Positions 54,002 through 63,564 of a stretch of DNA of 64,000 bases are shown piece by piece. This DNA comes from Pelagicoccus sp. SDUM812005 (GTDB lineage: Bacteria > Verrucomicrobiota > Verrucomicrobiia > Opitutales > Opitutaceae), in assembly GCF_031127875.1 (NCBI RefSeq), contig NZ_JARXIA010000016.1, positions 105,241 through 169,240 of the forward strand, in the 5' to 3' direction. Both the position numbers and the translations under genes were made by a program. Position 1 is the first letter of the stretch, and every line of letters begins with the position of its first letter. The notes below the pieces were generated by a model. The model did not search any database and was not told where the DNA came from. It worked only from the letters and a program-made list of their open reading frames with translations.

Positions 54002-56293
54002 ATGATTAAGGAAGGATTTGAGTCCGGCGTTCGGGCGCTTAAGGAAATTTCGCTGGTGTGCGAACTGGTCGTCGTGGGCGGCGGACTGGCCGGCGTTTGC
54101 GCGGCGATCGCGGCGGCCCGGCGAGGGGTAGATACGGTCTTGGTGCAGGATCGACCGGTGCTGGGCGGCAACGCTTCGAGCGAAGTGCGACTCTGGGCTC
54201 TGGGGGCAACCTCGCACTTGGGGAACAACAATCGCTGGTCGCGGGAAGGCGGCCTCATCGATGAAATTCTAGCGGAGAACCTTTATCGGAATCGCGATGG
54301 GAATCCGCTGATCTTCGATACGCTGCTGCTTGAGAAGGTACGGGAGGAGCCGAAGCTGAGGCTGTTGCTCAATACAGCCGTCTTCGCCCTTAAAAAGCGG
54401 GAGGCGAAGCGGATCGAGTCGGTAGAGGCCTTTTGCAGCCAGAACGCGACCCTGTACAAGATCGAGGCCCCATACTTCTGCGATGCTTCCGGAGACGGGA
54501 TTCTGGGGTTCGCGGCGGGAGCCGCTTTCCGCGTGGGGGCGGAACGGGAAAGCGAGTTCGGGGAGAAGTTCACTCCCAGCGAGGAGTACGGCGAGCTGCT
54601 GGGCCATACCATCTATTTCTATACGAAGGACGTTGGAAAGCCGGTCGACTACGTGGCCCCTTCCTTCGCCTTGAAGGACATCACGGCCCTGCCGAAATAC
54701 CGGTCGATCAACGTGAAGGATCAGGGCTGCAAGCTGTGGTGGGTGGAGTTTGGCGGCAGTCTGGACACGATACACGATTCGGAGGACATAAAGTGGGAGT
54801 TGTGGAAGATCGTGTATGGGATTTGGAACTACATTAAAAACTCAGGGAAATTTCCCGAGGCAGAGACTTTGACTCTAGAATGGGTAGGCACCATTCCCGG
54901 CAAGCGGGAAAGTCGCCGCTTCGAAGGCGACTACATGCTGAAGCAGCAAGACATCGTAGAGGGCGCTCGCTTCGATGACGCGGTTGCCTTTGGAGGTTGG
55001 TCCATCGACCTGCACCCGCAGGACGGCGTATATCGAGACCTTCCGAGCTGCGACCAATGGCATGCCAAGGGAATCTATCAAATCCCGTACCGCTGCTACT
55101 ACAGCCGTAACCTCGATAATCTCTTTCTGGCGGGCCGCATCATCAGCGCCTCGCACGTGGCTTTCGGATCGAGTCGAGTCATGGTAACCTGCGCCCATGG
55201 GGGACAGGCGGTGGGAGTGGCGGTGGCCCACTGCTTGGCCGAAGGTTTGGCTCCTCGCGATCTGCTGGAGGCGAGTCGGATGAAAGCGCTGCAGGCGGAT
55301 TTGAACAAGGCCGGTCAGGGGATTCCGGATACGCCGCTTTCCGGCGAGGGCGATCTGGTCCAGTCTGCCCGGGTCGAGTTTTCCAGCGTGAACGCGTTGG
55401 CGGCACTGGAGCCGTCCGAGGACGGTTGGGTCGACCTTTCCTTTGCGGCAGGGCAGTGGATTCCTGTCAGGGCGAAGCAGTGGTACCGCATCACCGCCTA
55501 CGTCGAAAGCGCCGGGAAAAACGATTTGACGGTGAAAATTCGAACCGCGAACCGCTTGGGGCATTTTACGCCCGAAGCGTGTATTCACGAAACGACGATC
55601 GCCCTAGCCGAAGGGGAGCAGGCGGTGGAGGTCGCGTGTCCGATTGAGCTGGATACGGATCAGTATGTTCTCGTTTCCTTTCACGGGAATGCGAACCTTC
55701 GCCTGCGCGTCAGCGATGCGCTGCGGACGGGGACGGTTTCGGTTTTCAACGAAGGGAACGAAGCGGTATCGAGCAAGGGCATGCAGAAGCCTCCGGCGGA
55801 CATCGGAGTGGATGCCTTCGAGTTCTGGTGCCCGCGTCGCAGGCCCGCTGGGCGAAACCTAGCCCTGCGTTTCGACCCGCCGTTGCGTCCCTACGGAGTC
55901 GAGGAGCTCAAGCGCGGCTACTTCCGGCCGGTGGCGAGCTCCAACGCCTGGGTGGCCGAACGCACCGACCCGGACCCCACGGTGACGATCGTATTCGAAG
56001 GGAAGGCGAAGCTGGAGTCGGTGGATCTGTATTTCGATCCGGACTACGACCACCCCATGGAGAGCGTGCAGATGGGGCATGCGGAACGGGTGGTCCCCTT
56101 TATGGTTCGAAGCTTCCAGCTTTTTGACCTGGAAGGTAAGCTCTTGTATTCGATGAAGGAAAACCGTCAGGCGATAGCCCATATCGAGTTTTCCCAGCCA
56201 GTGGAAGTGGCAGGGCTGCGCTTGAGCTTGGAGCATCCCACCGAAAGGACCCCTGCGGCTTTGTTTGGAGTGAGAGCGTATGGCTCTCTGTAG
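54002..56293 (+). CDS. FAD-dependent oxidoreductase with C-terminal beta domains
   Basis: A 763-residue protein. The N-terminal half (about 15-430) is a Rossmann FAD domain of the PF12831 type (VVVGGGLAGVCAAIAAARRG, a HVAFGSSRVMVTCAHGGQAVG C-terminal FAD motif). The C-terminal 330 residues look like beta-sandwich modules that could bind sugar. It follows the symporter in the mannan cluster, so a role in sugar oxidation or modification is likely. No signal peptide is visible. Substrate unknown. Confidence 0.8.
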   Translation: MIKEGFESGVRALKEISLVCELVVVGGGLAGVCAAIAAARRGVDTVLVQDRPVLGGNASSEVRLWALGATSHLGNNNRWSREGGLIDEILAENLYRNRDGNPLIFDTLLLEKVREEPKLRLLLNTAVFALKKREAKRIESVEAFCSQNATLYKIEAPYFCDASGDGILGFAAGAAFRVGAERESEFGEKFTPSEEYGELLGHTIYFYTKDVGKPVDYVAPSFALKDITALPKYRSINVKDQGCKLWWVEFGGSLDTIHDSEDIKWELWKIVYGIWNYIKNSGKFPEAETLTLEWVGTIPGKRESRRFEGDYMLKQQDIVEGARFDDAVAFGGWSIDLHPQDGVYRDLPSCDQWHAKGIYQIPYRCYYSRNLDNLFLAGRIISASHVAFGSSRVMVTCAHGGQAVGVAVAHCLAEGLAPRDLLEASRMKALQADLNKAGQGIPDTPLSGEGDLVQSARVEFSSVNALAALEPSEDGWVDLSFAAGQWIPVRAKQWYRITAYVESAGKNDLTVKIRTANRLGHFTPEACIHETTIALAEGEQAVEVACPIELDTDQYVLVSFHGNANLRLRVSDALRTGTVSVFNEGNEAVSSKGMQKPPADIGVDAFEFWCPRRRPAGRNLALRFDPPLRPYGVEELKRGYFRPVASSNAWVAERTDPDPTVTIVFEGKAKLESVDLYFDPDYDHPMESVQMGHAERVVPFMVRSFQLFDLEGKLLYSMKENRQAIAHIEFSQPVEVAGLRLSLEHPTERTPAALFGVRAYGSL

Positions 56294-56375
56294 CGACGGT
56301 GGGCGCAATGCCGCAGGGCGAAGCTCGAGCGGTGTGGAGGCCGGCTCGTGCTGAAGTCGCGAAGCCGGCGATTTC

Positions 56376-56747
56376 CTAGCGATGTTGGTCGATGAGGATT
56401 CGGTTGCCGTCCGGATCGGTGAGGGAGAGGCTGGCGGGGCCTGCGCTTGCGGGATCGATTTCTTTTTCCACTTGGATCCCTTGGGTTTTTAGCCGCTTCT
56501 GGATGGTTCGTATATCGTCGAAGGGATCTTTGTTTTTGCCTTCCTGATCCCAGCCTGGATTGAAGGTGAGCAGGTTTTCTTCGAACATGCCCTCGAAAAG
56601 CCCGATCAGGTGGTCGTCGTTTTTCATGACGAGCCACTTTTGCTCGATGTCGCCCGCGAAGGCTTCGAAGCCAAGCTTTTGGTAAAATGCCTTCGAGGCA
56701 TGGATATCTTTAACGGATAGGCTTACGGAGAATGCTCCAAGTTTCAT
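56376..56747 (-). CDS. VOC superfamily (glyoxalase-fold) protein
   Basis: A 123-residue single-domain vicinal-oxygen-chelate protein with paired beta-alpha-beta-beta-beta modules: SVSLSVKDIHASKAFYQKLGFE at the N terminus and LTDPDGNRILIDQH at the C terminus. Members bind metal or antibiotics or act in methylglyoxal or related chemistry. Its own substrate cannot be assigned. Confidence 0.83.
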   Translation of the reverse strand: MKLGAFSVSLSVKDIHASKAFYQKLGFEAFAGDIEQKWLVMKNDDHLIGLFEGMFEENLLTFNPGWDQEGKNKDPFDDIRTIQKRLKTQGIQVEKEIDPASAGPASLSLTDPDGNRILIDQHR

Positions 56748-56836
56748 GGTTTCCTTTCGTGGTACGTGGCTGATCTGTTACCGTTTCGGTCGCGCATTTT
56801 GGATACGCTTGTTAAGGTGCTCGAAACTGGCGAAAG

Positions 56837-58528
<1,692 letters not shown>

Positions 58529-59248
58529 CTCTCAAGGGCATTAAGTTCAGCATTTGAAGCAAACAAGCAGTATTGCTTATGATTGCGAGGCTAAAGGATA
58601 GCCCCAGTTCAAGCCCATTGCCCATGCCAAGCCCTAGGGCGTGTCTGATCGTCCGAACCAAGGAGCCCAAGTCGTCCATGGAGCATATCTCGCGAGCGCC
58701 GGGGAGAGGAGGTTGACGAGGTTAGGGGGCTTGGACTGCGTTGATCGTTTGTGGCGAGCGTAAGAAAGCGACGTGCAGGCCCCTGGCGAGCTTGCTCCGG
58801 ACCGCGCCTTGACGGGTGAAGCTGAGGAGCCAGGCGGCTGCTAACCGGATTCAGCGATGTGCGGCGAAGATTCGCCCTCGGTCAGATGGTCTTCGTTTGT
58901 CAAGCCGAGACCCTTTCGCTGACTGCTTGCCTTAAACCGCAAAAGGGTATGGATCGACGCTTAAGGGCTTACCTCCAGGAGAGCCTCGCGACAAACTGCT
59001 CCCTTGGCGTGAATCCCCGATTGTTCTTGTCGCTGCCATGCTCGAGCGCCAGACGCCGAAAAACGCCCCGATCCACAATAGAAAGTATTTGGCTAAACGG
59101 GCTGGAGATCCTATTCATGACCTCGCCTTCGTTAATGGTTTATGTTTTGCCTCACATTACCCAATACGGTCTGAGGCGGTAGCGTTTCTAAAACGCTGAT
59201 TTGGACGATGACGTCGGTTTTTTCAAGGAGACCAAGGGTGATTTACTT
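58529..59248. other. 720-bp gene-poor region with transposase relic
   Basis: No intact gene. The left part (to about 58860) has GC-rich blocks without recognisable coding; the right part contains an IS4-type transposase relic (58969-59118) and a small hairpin (59181-59187 with 59191-59197) just before the first unknown paralogue. It marks the boundary of the accessory end of the window. Confidence 0.6.
58969..59118 (-). pseudogene. IS4-type transposase N-terminal remnant (DUF4372)
   Basis: A 49-codon fragment from an ATG at 59118 to a stop at 58971. It reads FSQILSIVDRGVFRRL and then a GFTPREQFVARLSW motif, like the DUF4372 N-terminal domain of IS4-family transposases. The rest of the gene (about 330 codons) is absent; a following out-of-frame segment (GLRQAVSE) may be its continuation. 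It is an inactive relic. Confidence 0.55.
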
Positions 59249-60109
59249 ATGAAATGTGAACGAAGTGTTTTTTTGTTTAAGCGTTATAGAGTAGTGAATT
59301 TTATCCTGTGTTGCTTGGTTGGTTCGCTAGCGTTTCTCTATTTTTCACCTCTCGGTGAAGAGGATGGTGATCGTGTGATTACCTCGGAAGGAGTAGAGGG
59401 ATTGAAAACGCCGGTGAATGATCCCGCTGACGAATGGGGACGAATCGGATACGTAGATCAAGAGGACGTGACCATTTCTAAAGAGCTAGACGAGTGGCTC
59501 TTACGACGTGAGGCGTTGGAGATATATGCTGCTGAGTTTACGGAGTTCACTATCCCTGAAATGGATCTTCTAACACCAGAAGATTGGTTGCTGGTTGTGA
59601 AGGACGGGGAACTTAAGACGGAAGTTGATTTTCGCAAAGCCTTGGCTCGGTTGAGATTTACGGCCAAGCAAAAGGTCATGGGCGATATGAGAAAAGCAAT
59701 TCAGGGCTATTCCTTGGAGGGAAATATCGAAACCATGCAGGATAGCCTAGAATTGGCACCTTTCCTTCCGCCCGGTTTTGACGTTAAGATCTTAGATCGC
59801 TACAAAATCAGCCTTTCAGGGAAGCGCGACGGAGGGCCGAAGACGTCGGAATTAATAATCCTATACGAAGAGCCTGTGGATGACGTATTTAATTCGGTTT
59901 TTTGGATTAGCGATAAAGGATATGCTCTTGGTGCTGGTCGATACGACCAACCCGAAAAAAGAATCAGAAAGGCCGTTGAGGGATTTATCAACAAAAACGG
60001 AGCCCAACCTACAAGCGTAAATCAATTGACTGATTTTCTTTCCGAATCGGGTTATGACCAAGAGATTCAAGAAATGTTGTTCGATCACATGATAGCATAC
60101 TCGGATTGA
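59249..60109 (+). CDS. unknown membrane-anchored protein, paralogue A
   Basis: A 286-residue protein with an N-terminal transmembrane anchor (about 15-35) and a hydrophilic outer domain. The ATG at 59249 is preferred to a TTG at 59201. It is AT-richer than its neighbours. It shares with the next gene the motifs TIPEM...L...DWL.V.K..E...E.DFRK....LR..AK (about 104-150) and LP.GFD..ILDRY (about 186-198). No known domain recognised. Confidence 0.75.
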   Translation: MKCERSVFLFKRYRVVNFILCCLVGSLAFLYFSPLGEEDGDRVITSEGVEGLKTPVNDPADEWGRIGYVDQEDVTISKELDEWLLRREALEIYAAEFTEFTIPEMDLLTPEDWLLVVKDGELKTEVDFRKALARLRFTAKQKVMGDMRKAIQGYSLEGNIETMQDSLELAPFLPPGFDVKILDRYKISLSGKRDGGPKTSELIILYEEPVDDVFNSVFWISDKGYALGAGRYDQPEKRIRKAVEGFINKNGAQPTSVNQLTDFLSESGYDQEIQEMLFDHMIAYSD

Positions 60110-60136
60110 TCCCTGCCTGTTTGAGTAAAGGTCATT

Positions 60137-60964
60137 ATGAAAAGAGAGTTGTTTATAACGTGGGCGTTGATGTTTGCTGTTATCCTTTCGCTGGCGCTTC
60201 GAAAATTTTATTTCACTGATTCCAATACTGCCCTGCAAACGAATGGAGAGGATGTTGAAAAAACGGATTTCCAGGAAGAACCTGTTTTTGGGGGCACACT
60301 CACGCGATCCTCGAATAAATTTAATAGGTATACGGTTTTTGAGGAGAGTATTGAAAAGTGGACCACAAAAGTCTCGGTCCTTGGCGAATACGTGGACGGG
60401 AACCCAGATCTCACGATACCGGAAATGAGTAATCTTTCGGAGTCAGATTGGCTTGAGGTTACTAAAGCTCAGGAATTCCAAGGCGAAGGTGACTTTAGGA
60501 AGAGCATGTCAAAGTTGAGGTGGATTGCAAAGAGGGGCACTCAGTTGGAGCTGGCCCGGGTCGTTAACCGTTTGATGAAGGAGAATCTTGAATTTCCAAA
60601 GGATAAAAAGGGTTTGTTGAATTACCTTCCAGTGGGATTTGACCCTCGGATTTTGGATCGTTATGATTATTTTCCGCTAGGCAATGATGAGGTGAATTCG
60701 AGTGGCCGTCGGGTCGTTTTGGTGGAGCGTGCAGTCGATCCGATTTGGGATAGTACGAGTATAATTACAGATTCCGGAACTCTTACGAATGATCACGGAT
60801 CACGCTCTTATCGCAAACCTATGCAGGAAAGTATTGAAGCTTATATCTCGTCTCATGGGGTAGGACCGAAGAGTCATCGAGATATTGAATTGATGTTTGA
60901 CGGTGAAGACCTGGATCAGGAAAGCATAGAAGTGCTTTTTGCTTATACGTTGCTGCGACGATGA
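60137..60964 (+). CDS. unknown membrane-anchored protein, paralogue B
   Basis: A 275-residue protein with an N-terminal transmembrane segment (about 6-22). It is a diverged copy of the gene at 59249: same order of anchor, conserved LTIPEM/DWLEVTK/DFRK/LRWIAK block and LPVGFDPRILDRYDYF block. It lies 27 bp downstream, so it is likely cotranscribed. Nothing else indicates function. Confidence 0.75.
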   Translation: MKRELFITWALMFAVILSLALRKFYFTDSNTALQTNGEDVEKTDFQEEPVFGGTLTRSSNKFNRYTVFEESIEKWTTKVSVLGEYVDGNPDLTIPEMSNLSESDWLEVTKAQEFQGEGDFRKSMSKLRWIAKRGTQLELARVVNRLMKENLEFPKDKKGLLNYLPVGFDPRILDRYDYFPLGNDEVNSSGRRVVLVERAVDPIWDSTSIITDSGTLTNDHGSRSYRKPMQESIEAYISSHGVGPKSHRDIELMFDGEDLDQESIEVLFAYTLLRR

Positions 60965-60989
60965 CTTCCGAAAGGTTTCGAAAAATAGT

Positions 60990-61384
60990 AGAGGTGCCGG
61001 CGAAGCCAGACGGGCCGGTTCGAGTCGCCTGCTAGTATGCTCTTGAACCGGCCTTTGAGGATATGGCCTCTATCCTTCCTAATCGATTGTAACGGTTCGC
61101 GTATGCGTTTTCGGGCGATCGCATCTCTTCGCTGAGGTTGGGTCGCGCAGTTTCTATCGCGAGGTGGTAGTGGTTGTGCCCATGATACAGTAGGCGTGAA
61201 GGATGCAACCTGAGCGTTCGCAAGCCTCGAAGAGGCATTTCTCGAATGCGAATTTCGTTCCATAGTCTTCGAAGATCCAGGAACGGTAGTTACCTCTATT
61301 GATTACGTGGTAGATCGCTCCGGAATATTCAATGCGTGGGGCTCTTGCCTTTCGGAAGGGTGGGGTTATCATCTGGAAAGTCAA
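60990..61384 (-). pseudogene. frameshifted REP-associated tyrosine (Y1/HUH) transposase
   Basis: On the minus strand the sequence reads IEYSGAIYHVINRGNYR at the start, then, after a frameshift, HNHYHLAIETARPNL (the HUH motif), then after a second frameshift RKDRGHILKGRFKSILAGDSNR. The three parts line up as one IS200/REP-associated transposase interrupted by at least two frameshifts and truncated at its 3' end. Inactive. A 35-bp tandem repeat lies just upstream of its start. Confidence 0.75.
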
Positions 61385-61465
61385 ACATTACGGTTTGACC
61401 CCTTTACTTCTCCCGTCAAACATTACGGTTTGACCCCTTTACTTCTCCCGCCTTTACTTCTCCCG
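61380..61465. repeat. 35-bp tandem repeat with internal palindrome
   Basis: Two full copies (61380-61414, 61415-61449) and a 15-bp third part (61451-61465). Each carries GTCAAAC-ATTAC-GGTTTGAC, a short inverted repeat. This resembles REP-type elements that accompany HUH transposases and it touches the end of the integron array. Confidence 0.75.
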
Positions 61466-61518
61466 CCAAGCTCAGACGACGAGCGCTTGCGCTCGTTGTC
61501 TGCAGCGCTTTGTTAGCA
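61464..61518 (-). repeat. attC-like site A (array end)
   Basis: Minus strand: TGCTAAC box (61512-61518), AAAGCGCT, a long palindrome around CAAG, then GAGCTTGGCG. The GTT-box that should follow is replaced by the tandem-repeat sequence, marking the end of the array. Nearly identical to site C. Confidence 0.65.
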
Positions 61519-61520
61519 CC

Positions 61521-62138
61521 TTATTTGATTTCGGTTTTTAGAACTTCAAAGTTGGTTTCTGATGTGAATGCTTTTGAAATAGTGATATCTCCAAGTGGTT
61601 TAGTAAGCTCTCGAATCTTATCTTCTGAGACGCTCGATCTACACCCAATAATCACTTCTGCTAGTTTTAAGCCATCGTCAAAATACGCAAAATGATAGCC
61701 ATCTTCCTTTTGACCTAAGTTGATGAACGTGCGATACTCTTCTTCGTACTTCCAATCTATATATTTGGTAACGAGATTTCTTCGAGTTATTTCTTCTTCC
61801 GATACTTTTTTGTCTAGCACGATTCTTTGGTGAGTGTAGTGAACCTCTTCAAGAAGTTCGTCCTTAATCTCAAAGCCTAGACATATTCCTTTGTGTCGGT
61901 CTGCGTAGTGTGACCATTGAACTGGATTCTTCCAGTTCCTGCTGAAACACAATACTCCAGTATAACTTGCTACTATTTCCATGGATATTCTAAGGCTGTT
62001 CTTTTCTGATGACTTCGTAAATACGATGTTTCCAAATTCGAACGGGTCGTTCAGATCCAAAAGGTTAGATATCTTTATGCGCTTTTCCAGTAGGTCTTTC
62101 AGCCCAAACTCTTCGTTGAGGAAGTGGTAAACTCTCAT
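61521..62138 (-). CDS. DUF2971 domain protein (cassette gene)
   Basis: A 205-residue protein of the DUF2971 family: LNDPFEFGNIVF, CFSRNWKNPVQWSHYADRHKGICLGFE and EEEYRTF. The family occurs widely in gene cassettes and in defence or mobile-element neighbourhoods; its activity is unknown. It starts 9 nt after the GTT-box of site B and ends 2 nt before the box of site A. AT-rich compared with the chromosome. Confidence 0.8.
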   Translation of the reverse strand: MRVYHFLNEEFGLKDLLEKRIKISNLLDLNDPFEFGNIVFTKSSEKNSLRISMEIVASYTGVLCFSRNWKNPVQWSHYADRHKGICLGFEIKDELLEEVHYTHQRIVLDKKVSEEEITRRNLVTKYIDWKYEEEYRTFINLGQKEDGYHFAYFDDGLKLAEVIIGCRSSVSEDKIRELTKPLGDITISKAFTSETNFEVLKTEIK

Positions 62139-62147
62139 TCTCTTTTT

Positions 62148-62204
62148 TGCTAACGCTAAGCTCTCACGCGGCGGCTTGCCGCCGTTGTGAGAAGCGCCTT
62201 GATA
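62148..62204 (-). repeat. attC-like site B
   Basis: Minus strand: TATCAAG box (62198-62204), GCGCTT, palindrome CTCACAACGGCGGC-AAG-CCGCCGCGTGAG with one extra A on one side (an extrahelical base, as in real attC), then GCTTAGC and GTTAGCA (62148-62154). Confidence 0.65.
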
Positions 62205-62214
62205 TGCTTTTCTT

Positions 62215-62475
62215 TCATTGGATAAGTTCGAATCCCTCTTCCAGCTCTTCTTTCGTCAACTCGTCTTGTATCCATAGTTCAAACTTTTCTTTTGTTTCTT
62301 CGTTGAGGAAGTGACACGCGTAGTATCCATCGTAATGGCTATACTGTAAATTGGTGAATCTAATCTTCGTTCCTGCTTGTATCTCTGAATCTCGTTGAAA
62401 GCCGACTTTAGTGTCTTTCTTCAATCTGTAGATCGAATCCTTGAGGAAATAGTCTCTCGCGCATCCGGCCTTCAT
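62215..62475 (-). CDS. small unknown cassette protein
   Basis: An 86-residue ORF with no recognised domain; C-terminal half acidic. The frame is open to 62583, but that extension is the attC site E read as protein, so I start at the ATG at 62475, 12 nt after the site. Ends before site B. Confidence 0.6.
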   Translation of the reverse strand: MKAGCARDYFLKDSIYRLKKDTKVGFQRDSEIQAGTKIRFTNLQYSHYDGYYACHFLNEETKEKFELWIQDELTKEELEEGFELIQ

Positions 62476-62486
62476 TTTAGTTCTGC

Positions 62487-62552
62487 ATATCGCCAAAGAC
62501 TCACGACGTAGAACGCGCAGCGTCCGGAGTTGTGAGCTCTGCTTGGTTCGCC
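62487..62552 (-). repeat. attC-like site E (degenerate)
   Basis: Minus strand: GGCGAAC box (62546-62552), then GCAGAGCTCACAAC, a central loop, GTCGTGAGTC, and a poor GTT-box (GCGATAT). The CTCACAAC/GTCGTGAG stem and GGCGAAC box match its neighbours; otherwise it is the weakest site. Confidence 0.45.
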
Positions 62553-62664
62553 TTCGTTCTTCCAGCAGCTCTAAAAATTTCATGATAGCTCTGGCTGTCG
62601 AATGATTCTGATTCTTCTCTTATGAGTCGTAGAAGTTGCTTGGCCTCAGGACTATCTATATCGA

Positions 62665-62955
62665 TTAGCTTTTTGTGACCAAATCCGTTTTTACCCCAGT
62701 ATAGTAATCCATCTTTTTTGTTCTCATATTTTTTTCACCAGTAGGGGACTTGATCCCAGTCGGGATCATTCCTTTATCGATTAAAAGACATCTTTTTTCT
62801 CCCTCTGCGTTGATAAATATTGGACCAGTTGAACCTCCATCAAGGGCGATATCGAACTTCGCCGTGCCATCGGCTTCCTTTACTAGTTTCCAAGTGAATT
62901 CCGATCCGATCATATACGTCGGAAGAAGTAAGAATATCAGTATTATCGTTTTCAT
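62665..62955 (-). CDS. secreted cassette protein with -1 frameshift site
   Basis: A 96-residue ORF with a signal peptide (MKTIILIFLLLPTYMIGS). At 62729-62735 (minus strand A7) the sequence A-AAA-AAT is a canonical -1 slippery heptamer. In the -1 frame the sequence continues as plausible protein (KNGFGHKKLIDIDSPEAKQL...) to a TGA at 62501-62503, inside site E, giving about 151 residues. Either programmed frameshifting, a real 1-base indel, or an assembly error in the A-run would produce this. Confidence 0.55.
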   Translation of the reverse strand: MKTIILIFLLLPTYMIGSEFTWKLVKEADGTAKFDIALDGGSTGPIFINAEGEKRCLLIDKGMIPTGIKSPTGEKNMRTKKMDYYTGVKTDLVTKS

Positions 62956-62962
62956 AATTTTT

Positions 62963-63023
62963 GGCGAACGCCAAGCTCAGACGACGAGCGCTTGCGCTCG
63001 TTGTCTGTAGCGCTTTGTTAGCT
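62963..63023 (-). repeat. attC-like site C
   Basis: Minus strand: AGCTAAC box (63017-63023), AAAGCGCT, palindrome CAGACAACGAGCG-CAAG-CGCTCGTCGTCTG, GAGCTTGGC, then GTTCGCC (62963-62969). The best-formed site of the set. Confidence 0.7.
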
Positions 63024-63497
63024 TGTTTTGGTTTTGTAAAATTTACTGATTTCTGGATACATCTTAGCTTTTATCTCTACAATCTCCAGAACCCTGCCTT
63101 CCATTTCTGATTCTTTGGGACTGTCTGATTTTAGTTCATGGTAAATCCATTCTAAGTGTTCTGATACTTTTCTTAATTCTTCCACTAGCGTGCTGCTCCC
63201 TAGCAAGTTGGACAGGGCACTAGCGGTACATAAATGGTCACCGGCGTTCACTACGCTTTTCTTGGATAATTCGATGTTCTGGTTGTGAAACTCGAATGCA
63301 CATTCCTGTAAGCTAGACTCAATTTTCTCTACTGTAAGAGCCAGCTCTCTAGAAAGTGACTTTTGTTCATCACGATCTTTGTTTTCTATTTCTTGATTAT
63401 GCTTTTGGCGTCCAATGACATATGCACTGAGCCCAGCTATCGTGGCTCCAAGACCGATTTTTACTGCAGTGTCAACTATGTCGAGAGTCGTAGTCAT
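63018..63497 (-). CDS. unknown cassette protein with N-terminal membrane segment
   Basis: A 159-residue protein: N-terminal transmembrane segment (about 10-28), then charged helical, coiled-coil-like sequence. No family recognised. It starts 10 nt after the GTT-box of site D, and its stop codon TAA lies inside the AGCTAAC box of site C, as in compact cassettes. Confidence 0.65.
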   Translation of the reverse strand: MTTTLDIVDTAVKIGLGATIAGLSAYVIGRQKHNQEIENKDRDEQKSLSRELALTVEKIESSLQECAFEFHNQNIELSKKSVVNAGDHLCTASALSNLLGSSTLVEELRKVSEHLEWIYHELKSDSPKESEMEGRVLEIVEIKAKMYPEISKFYKTKTS

Positions 63498-63507
63498 TTC
63501 TTTAATT

Positions 63508-63564
63508 GGCTAACGCAGAGGTCTCACGCGTGCGCTTGCGCACGTTGTGAGAACCGACTTGATG
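63508..63564 (-). repeat. attC-like site D
   Basis: Minus strand: CATCAAG box (63558-63564), CTCACAACGTGCGC-AAG-CGCACGCGTGAG palindrome with one extra base on one side, then CTCTGC and GTTAGCC (63508-63514). Confidence 0.65.

Larger units (their letters stand above)
61464..63564 (-). mobile_element. integron gene-cassette array (CALIN-like), four cassettes
   Basis: Five attC-like sites (61464-61518, 62148-62204, 62487-62552, 62963-63023, 63508-63564) separate four small AT-rich minus-strand genes. Each gene starts 7-14 nt after the GTT-box of one site and stops next to or inside the next. Two sites are almost identical over 50 bp; all have the R''-L''-palindrome-L'-R' layout. No integrase in the window; it would lie beyond 64000 if present. 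Confidence 0.7.

Noticed and set aside
58859..59182. 107-residue plus-strand ORF in the gene-poor region
   Set aside because: It is antisense to the IS4-type transposase relic and has no protein-like features.
61380..61465. Tandem repeat considered as a CRISPR array
   Set aside because: The copies are directly adjacent with no spacers and only two and a half units; an HUH transposase relic is nearby.
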